Part shown: one piece after another, positions 47,901 through 60,569 of the stretch | Position numbering within the stretch: position 1 is the stretch's first letter | How the letters are laid out: each line of letters opens with the position of its first letter | Origin: Diospyros lotus | Lineage: Eukaryota > Streptophyta > Magnoliopsida > Ericales > Ebenaceae | NCBI RefSeq assembly: GCF_014633365.1 | Contig: NC_068338.1 | Coordinates: forward strand, 23,508,616-23,572,615 | DNA length: 64,000 nt | Direction of reading: 5' to 3' | The notes under the pieces: generated by a model | The model's database searches: none | Told to the model about the DNA's origin: nothing | The model's input: only the letters and a program-made list of their open reading frames with translations | Program-made: the position numbers and the translations under genes

Positions 47901-50900
47901 TTTTCGATCAAAACTTGAAGAAGTGTGCGTAAGTTTCTTTCTGTCTGGTCTCTCATTTAGTTCCATGGACCATCATATTCTTTCTTGAAGACATTGTTGT
48001 TTATAATTTGTTTTTGGACATTGGAGGATTTGAATTTGCTATCTGACAGAATGTGTTGCAAAGATTTTTTCTTTCTGTCTGGTCTCTCATTTAGTTCCAT
48101 GGACCATCATATTCTTTCTTGGAGATATTGTTGTTTATAATTTGTTTTTGGACATTGGAGAACTTGAATTTGCTGTCTGACAGAATGTGTTGCAAAGATT
48201 TGTTTCTTGTTTTTGGCTGGAATTGGCATCTTGGTGTGTTTTAGTAGTACTTTGTCATTAGTGAATCATTATTGAAATCCAATACAAAATCCAAGGCTCA
48301 AAGCCAATGAGTTCTATTGCCTCCTTGTTTGACAAGCATATGCATATATATATATATATTCATGTGTATATATAAAGAGATAACTACATTAAATGCCTCT
48401 GGGTACTTACTATACTTTGTTTGACAAGCATATGCATATCTATTCATGTGTATATATAAAGAGGGAACTGCATTAAGTGCCTCTGGGTACTTACTATACT
48501 GATTCAAATAAATGAAACCTCAAATCTCCTATAGGGATAGTTAACGAATGCTATTTTGGGAAGAGTGATAATTCCTTAATATACTGTTACCATATAACTG
48601 CTGGAAAAGTGCACTAGCAATGTTTGTTGCTAGCTTAATGGCTCTTATTCAAAACTGTCCCACAGATCACAGTTATAAACAACTTACTGGTGCTACTAGA
48701 GACTATTCATGGTGCTTAAGGTTATACATCAAATACAGAAGACATATTGCTGACTTTGCAACTGGTAAAGGCTTGGTTTCAATGGTCATGGGCTGCTGGA
48801 ATCTCTGGATATAGATAACTCATAGCATGCGACAAGGCTTTATTCTGTTCCATGCGCTAAAATCCTTAGTTTCACATCCCTTGTTTCATTTATCTTGGCT
48901 GGGTAAAACTAGCAATTCTATATTGCAACTAGCATAAAGGCTAAAGGCCAGGGGAAGAGGCCAATATAAATAGGTTTGGATACACTAGTAAACATGAGGA
49001 GAAGGAAAACTGGTGTCCGATATGTACTGAAGGAATCATTGCTACAGGACCAAAGGAATCATTGCTTAAATTGATAATCTTCACTTCTTCAAACTCAACC
49101 CCTCATTGTAGTGATGGAGTTTGCAAATGCTGTCGGCTGCTGGAGCCCTCCTACTTGGAATGGGATGCTGAAGGTGGTTACTTGAAGCTCTTATTGCTAA
49201 AATTAGCTTAGATTTAAATGGATTTAACTTTGTTTATGTTTTCTGTAGAGCTATCAAATATCAAAATTGAACACATGGGACTCAATTTAAAATCCATGAG
49301 ACTGTGACCTATATAACAACCCATGGTTGGTGAGTAAAGAAAATTAATGAAACAAGAAAGGAACCTATACAAAGAGAAATCAATACCAAAAATGAATCAG
49401 GATGTGTTTCTCATAATTATGTTTAACTGGATCAAGATATGATTACAAAAGGTCTTAAGCATGATGTCCTGTATCACATTTTTCTATCATGTCATATGCT
49501 TTGCATTACGGTATCTTTAGTTTTTGGTGTTCAAATTCTGACCATCTTTTGACTTCCAAGCTTCAGTCAATCTGAAAAATATTTTGAAGCTTCTTAGCAC
49601 TCATACAAGTTTGCTTCTATTTTACTGTATGATCTCTATTGTATATTTCTTTTTGAGGACCAAAGTGATTGGTTATTGCATGACTATGTATGTTTTCCCC
49701 TTTACTTAATACTATGGTGCATAGCTTTGTTCTTAACATATCTTAATTCTTATTAAAAAAATTTAAATAAAGATGACATGATGTCAAAATAACTTAGTGA
49801 CCTTCCTTCTTTTGTTGCTGGATAAGCACAGATTGAACTACTTAAATTATCTCAATTTGGATACTTCTTAGGCATTATGCTATCAATGCATGCTTGGCTC
49901 CTTTATATTCTGTGGAAGGGTCACATATAATTACAGTTGAAGGAGTTGGGAACCATAGGCATGGCTTACATCCAGTTCAGGTACTTCATTATGACATATC
50001 AAACTTTTTTTTATAGTAGTTTGCTTCTTTTCTATTGTCATTTCTGTTTTTTGATTACCAACATGTTTTTGTGACAGTGGTCATTCTCATTTTTTAAGGT
50101 AAAATACACTGTGTACCCCTGAGGTTTGGTATAAAAACAGGGAATACCCCTTACATTTCAGAAATTACATTAAATTTTCCTACTGTTCAAAAGTATATCA
50201 GATTGCCCCATGCTATTGGATAGCCATTAGTGAGATGCCATGGAAAATGACGAGTTCTCCTATTTTTTTGAATAAACTAGCCAACATGCCCTCCAAAATC
50301 CCTAAACCCACATACGTGATCCATCCATGGTGAAGAAGAAGAAGAACCAACAAAAAAATGGGAGGGGCTGAAAAATTTTAGAGGTGATTCACTAATGTGT
50401 GAAGAATGTAGGAGGAAAATGTGAGGAATTTGAAACCATAATAATTTTTTTCCTTGTGGATGATGAAAGAAGCTATCCAAGGAAAGATTTCTGAAACGTG
50501 GAATATATCCTAGTTTTTCCAGTGGGTTCTTTTTGCATATTTGAGAAATCAAGGGGGGTACCTCATGGCATATTTGAAAAATCATAGGGAAACCCTATGT
50601 AAGTGTATGAAATGCTGGGTATCCCGTTGAACATAAATTCACAAATTTTAAACTCTAATTTCTGAAACCCTAAATTGTGTTAAAAATGTGTTTACAGTTA
50701 GGGGATTTTGAGAACTGTAAAAAGGTTTTGAAATTTGGGCTTGCAATTACAAAATTAGGGTTTCAATTAGCGTTTCTGAAAGTAGGGTTTCAATTTTGGG
50801 GATTTTTGTTACACTGGGCATCCATGATATTTTATGTACTTACATGGGGTACCCCTGTGATTTCTCAAATATTCGATGTGATACCCTTCTGATTTTTCAG

Positions 50901-53900
50901 ATATGCAAAAAAGAACCATCTGAAAAAGAAAGACTATTTCCACATCTCAGAAATCATTGTGTGTTGCGTGACCCAACCTTTGTTATTGATTTCAGGCTGT
51001 TGGGTTTCTAGGTTCCCCTGACAATATACATTTATATATATTTTTATAGAATTCATATATAAAAGAGAGTTGATATATGAGATATAAAGGGGAAGTGGTA
51101 TAAATAGAGAGATTGGTGTATATGTGTATAGAATTTAATATTTTATGGACAAAAATTTGTAATTATGATGGTCCCTTAACGCCTGCTTGATGCAGGGGAG
51201 TTCAGAATAATTTCCAAAATGTGGTGTTACATACTGTAATTTAGCAAAATCTCAGGGGTTCAGAGTGTAATGTACTCTTTTTGCTGCTGTCACCATGTTA
51301 TGTAATTTAGATTAATGTATCATCCCTTTATGGTATGTGATTATGTGGAACACTCCTTGAGTTATCCTGGGATCACCATATTTATTTTATTCCTGAGTTG
51401 AAGTCCTAGTTATACTAGTTCTCTAATTGTATAGGGCCATGTAATTTTTCTGAATGAAAGAGCTCATAGTTGGAGAATTGTGAAGTTTTAGAGCTTTTTG
51501 AAAATTTGTTCTGCAACGATGATGGAAATCAGTGTGATACCTGCATCCTATTCGGAATGATCATATTTGTTAGCTTCGTTTTATGAATCTTTCAAACTCT
51601 TATGCAAGCTATACTACATACACAACCTTTTTTCTATGTTGAACATTAAATGACACCTTTAGACTACAAATGCAAAGGTCTATTTCATGGTTATTGTTCT
51701 TAGTAGCCAGAACAGTCCCCAACATAATCTTCAGTCTCGTCTTTCATTTTCCATTTTCCTAACTTGCTTTTGCTGCTTATTTAAGCTGGAACTGCACATT
51801 TTCTTTTAAAGTTTTGCACATTGTCACTGCCAAAAGTGGGGGCCCCAACCATTGGTGCCCCTAATAGGATTGTGGGTCAGCTCAACTAATATGAAACCAT
51901 AACTGATATGCATGATACATTAATAAATAAAGTGGCTGAGTGTGACATTGAATTACATCATATATTATTACTTTAAATAATGTGTTGCAGAATAATCTGA
52001 ACAGATAAATAAATCCTCAACAGGAATCTGATTTAGATTATTCATGCCCACAATCGAATAGTTAATGAATAAATATACAATTGAGAATGAATAGTTTCCT
52101 AAAGTTAGTGTGTAATTGGTGACTAGATTTTGGAGCATGTCTATTTGGAGCAAGAAAAAGTTTGGTCACATCCTACCATGTTCAGCTGCAACTGATAAGA
52201 TTGATCAACCCTAAGTCAAGTCTGAAAAAGATTTTGTTAAATTGTTAACTACCATCTTTATCTAAAGTCTTCCACAAGTAGATAGAGGGTTAATTTATCT
52301 TTTATTTTATTATTTCTATTCTGAACACACCTCCTCATGTGTAGCTAGACTTCATTGCATAACTGGTTTGAACACATGCAACTAATGAAATATTTGGTAG
52401 CGGTGCACTTAGGATCTTTGCTTGCTCTGACACTGAATTAAATTGTTAATCGCCATCTCATGTAAAAGCTTAAGATGGTAGATAGAGGGATATAGCAAGC
52501 AGATTGCATGTATTATGATGCAAGGAAAAAGGAGTTTCTTTTTTTTTTTTTTTTTGCCTTTTTTTGGGGCAAAACTAAACCCCTTCCATTAAATTTTTTC
52601 CTAAATAAAGCTCCCTTAAGATTATATTTTAACAAAATAAAGTTCTACCTGCTATGTGAGTAGCCATGTTATGAAGTTGAGTAGGCGAAAGGAGAATTGC
52701 TGTGGTTCCTCAATGGAACTTTTGGTGTGGCCAACAGTTTCCCTTTGGAACATCTTTATGTGTTACTTGCACTCTTCATGAGTCTTTATATAAATTAGCA
52801 TGTCATTGATAAATACAACAACAAATTGATCCAAAGAGGGTTTAGTCCTTTTTATTAGATTCATAAATGTCTTCAGAGCATTCTTGAGGCCAAGAACATC
52901 ACTAAAATTAACTTGCTCTGGTACCATGTTGATTGTTGTGATAATTAGGGTTTATATGAAGGTAAAATGAGAGTGAGATATTAGGCAGAGATTGAACTTA
53001 GATATAGGGTTTTAAGAAAGATGGACACACTTTTAAGCTTTTGTCAATCTAGATGTTGTTTTGGACACTTAACTCATGGGATCATCTGATACATCTTCAA
53101 ATATATCCCATTTGTTTTTGAAGAATTTCTCGTAATTCTTCTATATTTTCAGAATGAAGTTACAGCCCTATTTAAGGTGAATCTTAACACCTACATAACG
53201 AAACTAGCAATCATTCTACATAAGGAAACTAACAATCAACCTACTAAGGAAACTAGTTACAAGGGGAAATCTGTACAATTGGAAACTACCTAATATAGAT
53301 AAAATATCTATACATTACATGTCTATGGATTCCATATCTCCTTTAATTTAGTTAGCCTCTTTCAACACTCCCCCTTAAGCTGGTGAGTGGATATTTTCCA
53401 TTCCTAGCTTGCTAGCAATCTCTTGAAACCTTGAAGAAGGAAACCCTTTGGTTAAAACATCAGCTAACTGGTTTCCTGATGTCACACGAGGGATTTTAAT
53501 AAGTCCATTGTCAATCTTCTCTTTGATGAAATGTATGTCCACTTCCACATGCTTCATTCAATAATGTTGAACCGGATTGTATGCTATATTGATAGCTAAT
53601 TTGTTATCGTAGTATAATTTCATTGATCCACTTCCTTAAATCATCAAATCTTTTAGAATTATTTTGATCCAAAGGAGTTCACAAACACTAGGAGCCATGG
53701 CATGAAATTCTACTTCTGCACTCGATCTGGCTACTAAATTATGTTTCTTGCTCCTTCAAGTAACCAAATTTCCTCATAAGAAAGTGCAATAACCTGTAGT
53801 TGCCCTTCTATTTGTAAGAGATTTTGCATAATCAGCATTCGTGTATGCAACTACTATCATATCACTTCCCTTTTTGAACAAAAATCCTTTTCTTGGAGTA

Positions 53901-55153
53901 GCTTTAAGTACTTGAGAATTCTCTAAATTGCCTGTAGATGTTTTTCCTTAGCATCATGCATGAACTGACAAACTACTCCCATTGCATAAGTGATGTCAAG
54001 TCTGGTGTGGGAGAGATAAATCAATCTTCCTACCAATCTCTGATATCGTCCTTTATCAACAATTATTCCCTCCTTGCTTTCTTGGCTCATTATATGATTT
54101 GGATCAATAGGAGTACTCATTGGTTTTCACCCAAGGGTACCTGTTTCCGTGAGTAGATCAAGGATATACTTTCGTTCAGATATAAATATCCCTTGTTTGG
54201 AATATGCTACTTCAATCTCGAGGAAGTATTTTAGTTTCCCTAGCTCTTTCATCTCAAATTCTTGAGCCAATTGTGTTCTTAGCCTGAGTTTTTCTTCCTC
54301 ATCACTTCCGATAACTAAATATCATCTACATATACTAGTAGGATTGTAATTTTCCGTTACCAGAATGTTTCACAAATAGAGTATGGTCACCATGACTCTA
54401 CTTATACCCAAACTTCATCATAGCCTTAGTGAATTTTCCAAACCAAGCTCGTGAAGACTGTTTTAGTCCACACAAGGCTTTCTTTAGTCTGCACACTTTA
54501 TTAGGGTCATACTTATCGTCTAAACCTGGTGGTGGTTCCTTGTACACTTCTTCTAAATCTCCATGGAGAAAGGCATTCTTTGCATCATATTGCTGGATTT
54601 CCCATCCAAAATGAACTGCTATAGATAATAGATCCTTACTGTGTTCTTCTTTACCATTGGTGTAAAAGTTTCTTGGTAATCCATTCCATGGGTCTGTGTG
54701 TAGCCTTTTGTAACTAAGAAAAAACGTTGGGTAGCTTATAAGCTACATAACCAGCTTATAAATGGTCAAACCGCTTAGCCAAACAGGCCCTTAAACAAAT
54801 TTTACACATTATAAGTTAAAAAAAGTTAACACTAGAGTAAAAAATAAAAGATGAATGTATGTTTATCTGTTAATCCTTCTTCTGGACTTTCTAATTTCAA
54901 GAACTTTCTAGCACAAAATCCCAACTTGTTTTTGAATCAAGTTTTCTAAAAAGTATTATAATGTAAAATTAAAGAAATAGCTTTGTTTTCTTTTCATGCA
55001 CACATGTAAGCAATATATTTATCTATTGATGTATCCTGCCATGTTGTGTCTAACTTTCTGGGTATTGCTGTACTGGAGTATTTGAATTGAAATTGGTGTC
55101 CATATCTATGCTTCTTAGTCAGGGTACATATTACCTTATTACATAATTCCAAC

Positions 55154-55184
<31 letters not shown>

Positions 55185-58100
55185 CATATGAATAAGCAAC
55201 GGTAAGAAAACCTCAATATATCCCTATATGGTATAGTTACAATACTGCTGTTAAAAACTTATCAGATTAATGTTATCAGATTCTTCTTCTTGAAATTTGT
55301 CAGAAGACATATGTCACTCATCAATTATGTTTTATATAACATTACATGTTTTGCTGAGGAAGTTGTCAGATTATAATGTTTTCAACTGTATATGCATTTT
55401 CCGAATATTATGCAGGAAACTTTAGCACAATCTCATGGCTCACAGTGTGGATTTTGTACTCCTGGTTTTATTATGTCAATGTATGCACTGCTAAGGTCCA
55501 GTCAAAAACCACCTACCTTAGAGCAGATTGAAGAAAGCCTTGCAGGAAACTTGTGCCGATGCACTGGTTACAGATCAATTGCTGATGCATTTCGAGTCTT
55601 TGCTAAAACAGATGATATACCATACACTGATGCATCTCTAAATAGCAATCGAAGCGGTGAGTTTGTTTGCCCTTCAACTGGTAAACCATGCTCATGTGGC
55701 GTGGAACCTGTTCGCAAAGAAAATGCTGTTGAACAAAAAAGAGTATGCAATTACAGGTATGAGTCTATCTCATACAGCGAGATTGATGGAAGAACATACA
55801 CAGATAAAGAGTTCATTTTTCCTCCTGAGCTGCTGTTGAGGAAATTGACATATCTAAATTTGAGTGGATCTGATGGGCTCAAGTGGTATCGACCTTTGCG
55901 ACTTCAACAGGTTTTAGATTTAAAAGCAAAGTACCCTGATGCAAAGTTGGTAGTAGGTAATACTGAGATAGGAATTGAAATGAGGTTAAAAGGACTTCAA
56001 TATCAAGTCTTGATCTGTGTGGCTCATGTGCCTGAACTAAATAAATTGAGTGTGAAGGATGATGGTTTGGAGATAGGTGCTGCAGTAAGATTATCTGAAC
56101 TTCTTAAAGTCTTTAGAGAGGTAGCCAAAGAACAACCTGCACATAAGACTTCTTCCTGCAAGGCCTTCATTGAGCAGATCAAATGGTTTGCTGGTACACA
56201 GATAAAAAATGTTGCATCCGTTGGTGGGAACATCTGTACAGCCAGTCCAATTTCAGACTTGAACCCTCTGTGGATGGCTACAGGAGCAAAATTTCAAATT
56301 ATTGATTGCAAAGGAAACATGAGAACAACTGTTGCAGAAAATTTCTTCCTTGGTTATCGTAAAGTCAATCTGGCATCTAATGAAATTTTACTCTCAGTTC
56401 TTTTACCCTGGACAAGGCCATTCGAATTTGTGAAAGAATTTAAGCAGGCTCATCGAAGGGATGATGATATAGCTATAGTAAATGCTGGAATCCGTGTTTG
56501 TCTTGAAGAAAAGTATAAAGAATGGGTGGTTTCAGATGCATCAATTGTGTATGGTGGTGTTGCTCCTCTTTCTCTTTCTGCTGTAAGAACAAAGAATTTT
56601 ATTCTTTCCAAGACTTGGAACAATGAACTTTTAAATGGTGCTTTGGAAGTATTGGAAAAAGACATTTTACTTAAGGATGATGCGCCTGGCGGCATGGTGG
56701 AGTTTAGGAGATCATTAACTAAAAGTTTTTTCTTCAAATTTTTCCTCTGGGTTTCTCATCAAATGGAAGGGAAGTTATCCTTAACAGAGCCTGTCCCTTT
56801 GTCTCATCTGTCAGCTGTGCAATCTTTTCAGCGACCATGTGTTGTGGGAACCCAGGACTATGAAATTGTAAAACTAGGCACAGCTGTGGGTTCTCCGGAG
56901 GTTCATCTGTCATCAAGACTTCAGGTATGGACTTTCAGAAAGCTCTCTCTCTCTCTCTCATTCTCATACCATTATATCCAATCTGGCATAGTGGACAGCA
57001 GTGTATTTGCTTTAGTATTTGTAGTAGGTTTCAAATGAAAATAAATCATATTTTACCTGTTGGTTTGGTCCCCCCGTTTTTCTTTTTCTCTTCCTGTCTG
57101 TCTTCTTCTTCTTCTTCATTTTTTTCTTCTTTCTGTCTTCTTCTTCTTCTTCATCTTACTTATGAAAACTTTAGTGATGGAGACTATAATCTGTTTAAAG
57201 TTAGCTTTTGTTCGTGGCAAGTTTTATTATTTATTTTTTTAGGGTTTTCTAACGCAACGGAGGAAGCGATTTAAACCAGTTTCATGTTGAAACTGGAGAC
57301 GAAATCGAATTTAAGAGAAGAAATATGATATTATTCTAAAGCTACTTTCTAATACTTAGAACAAAAATATTTATAGGCTAACCTAAACCTTAATTCATGA
57401 GGAAAAGGAATTCCTAGCTGAATCAGGAAGAGAAAAACAGAAGTCAAATCCTAACTAAAGTAGAAAACTGATGCTGTGAAACAGATAGAAAAAAATTGGC
57501 TTAGAGTTGAAACAATTCAAACCAGTTAGGAAAACAAACCAGAGTTGAAGTTGATACAATCTCTAACTCTTTGAAAAATACTGGATTTTAATAACACACA
57601 AGTAATAATCTTTTTTTTTTTTTGATCGGTAAATAAAGTATGAATTGATCAAAAAAATGTACAATATACACTGTGCATACTTAGGCTATACAAAAGAGAG
57701 GGGACCAAACTATTGCCCCAAAGCACGAGATTCCAATTGAATTAAAACATTAGGATATAGAGAAAACATAACTCTGTATACATGTGTTTTAATTCTTCTA
57801 ATAGTGTTGCTCGCAAGAGGCCTAAGTCCTTCAAAAATACTTTGGTTTCTAGCAGTCCATAGCTGATATATAGTGCAAGCTAAAGCAATTCTCTTAACTT
57901 TACTATGCCAAGAAGAACCCCAAGCTTCCTTCTTAATCCACTTCAGGGCACTGGAAACTGTAGACATAGCCCCAGTAATTCCCAGCCAACTTCTGATATG
58001 GCCCCAAAAAGATGAGCTCAAAGGGAATTGAAAGAAAATGTGCTAAGCAGACTCAGCCGAGGATCCACAAAGAGCACAGTTTCTGTTGATATCCATGAAC

Positions 58101-60534
58101 AACAACTTATCCTTGGTAAGCAACTTAGACTTAGCATTCAACCAAATGATAAAGGCATGCTTAGGAGTAATACAAGAATGCCAAACATCTGAAGCCCAAA
58201 TCTTTTTGGAACCTTTGGACCTGAAAGAAATCATAAGCCTTTGAAATGCATATGCTACCTCCTTGATCCCAGCTTGATAGCTTCTGACTGGCAGCAGGGA
58301 CACTCCCCTCGAAAAGATGGATTGAGCCCCTGATGGCTAAAATTTTCTTGATCAGAGGGGAATCATCCTTCTTGGATGAGCATTCCCAAATCGAAATAGA
58401 TCTCAGATATTCATGATTTACCCATAGAACCCATAGGGTGTCTTTCTTTTGCTGGATATTCTAGAGAGCCTTGGCCAAAAGAGCTGAATTCCAGCTTCTA
58501 ATATCCTTAAAACCCAGTTCACCTTGGGCCACCAGGGAGTTGAGCTCTTAATTGATGAAAAAGTAGTTGAAACTACAACAATACAGCCTTATATAGGCTG
58601 CTGGAGATAGGAAAAATACAGTCTGTCATAGGGCTGTAACACAAGAAAATAAAGTTGTTATAGCTGGGCAGCCATCTTTGACAAAAGGGTAGGCTGCTGT
58701 AAATTGATACAGCTGGGCAGCCTTTTAAGACAAATGTTTAGGCAGCTGTAAATGTAAAAAAATTCTACAAAACACACCTAGAAACACAATTGAAATACAA
58801 TTGGTTATATAGCTATAGTAGCAACTTGTAGGAAAGCTGGAAATGTGACTAAGAGGGATGAAAATATGAGCTGGATTGCTACTGTCCTACATCAGTCCCC
58901 TCCACTTGGAAAGAACTCATCCCCGAGTTAAATTGCCCCTTTGACTCCTCTGGGTAGAAAGTGTAGATGTTAGCCACATTAAAAGTCTTTGATATGCCCA
59001 TAGAATTGGGGATGTCAATTACATAAGCATTATCGTTGATCTTCTGAAGAATTTTGTACGGGCTGATTTTCTTTGGTGTCAACTTACCATGACTTCCAGT
59101 CGGTTATCGTCCCTTGCGCAAATAGACCATCACATCATCACCTACTTTAAAAATCTTCTCCCGTCAGTGAGCATCAACATGTTCCTTATAAGTGCATTAG
59201 AAATCTCAATTTGCTCGTGTACTCTCTTTTGCACTATATGAATGTGATCTGTTAAGTGTTTAGTTGCAATTGAGTATCCTGAAATTTTAGGTAGGGGAAC
59301 CAGGTCTAGCGTATGGCATGGAGCCTGACCATAAATGACCTCCAATGGGGATTTGCCTGTAGTACGACCCTGCATGTTGTTGTATGTAGACTCTACTTGT
59401 GATAAGAAGAAATCCCATTGTTTGGGACGATCACTGCAAAAGCTTTTGATTACATTGTCCAAGGATCGATTCACCACTTCAGTTTGTCTATCAGTCCGTG
59501 GAAGACATGTAGTGCTGTATTGCAGATCGATATCGAATCGTGCCATAAAGTCTTCCAAAAGTGATTGAGAAACTTCGTGTCCCGATCTGAGGTAATGGAC
59601 TTTGGTATTCCATGCAAACGAACAACTTCTCTAAAGAAGAGGTTGGCTACATTGGTGGCATCAGCAGTCTTGCGACATGGAATGAAATGAGCCATTTTGC
59701 TTAATCAATTAACTACTATAAATACCAAATCTAGTTGTCTTTGCGTACGGGGTAACCTCAACACAAAATTTATTGATGTCTTCCCATGGGCCATCTGGTA
59801 CTGGTAAAGATGTATACAACCCAGTGTTTTGCTGTTGTCCCTTCGATACTTGACAAACATGGCATTGTTGTACAATTCTCTCGACTTCTTTTTTTAGCTG
59901 TGGCCAATAATAACGAGCTTCGACTAGCGCAATGGTCTTATCTCGTCCAAAGTGTCCAGCTAGTCCACCACTGTTCAGTTCTCTAATTATCTTTTCCCTC
60001 AAGGAACAACACGGTATGTAGAGGCATGCCCCAAGGAATAGATATCCATCACAGTGTTCTGAAAGGCGGCCTAGGCGGTAGAGAGGCGCTAGGCGGCCCT
60101 TGGCCAGCTGTGAGTTCCTCCAAATCGGCCCCTTAGGCGCCGACCCAATTAATCGGGTTCGGGCGGCTCCTAGGCGGTTGATGCGGCCAAGGCGGCGAGG
60201 TGTTGCCTTGGCCGCTCAGACATGGTTTGGGCTCGAGACCTCTCACCTGACTCCATCAGTGATGATCGTCGCAGCCGTCGCCACCGCATTGGCTTGGGTT
60301 GCCCGACTCCATTGTCGCTGTCACCGCCGCCACCTCTGGATAGGGACTGGAACAGCCTTCGGACTTACCTGTGGTAACACAACGACGGTCCAATTGGCAT
60401 TGGTAGGGGGCAACGATGTGATCAATGGAGGTAGACGGTCCGATTGGCAATGGCGGGGGGCAACAATGTGCTCGGAGGAGGTAGACGGTTTGATTGGCAA
60501 TGGCGGGGGCAGTGATGTGCTCGAAGGAGGCAGG

Positions 60535-60569
<35 letters not shown>

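Noticed and set aside
48298..48507. 69-aa frame with an internal peptide repeat
   Set aside because: The repeat reflects the tandem DNA duplication at 48326-48501, not a protein.
50277..51011. Frames of 102 and 71 aa with similar peptides
   Set aside because: They come from the two arms of an inverted repeat, which explains the related peptides; there is no known domain.
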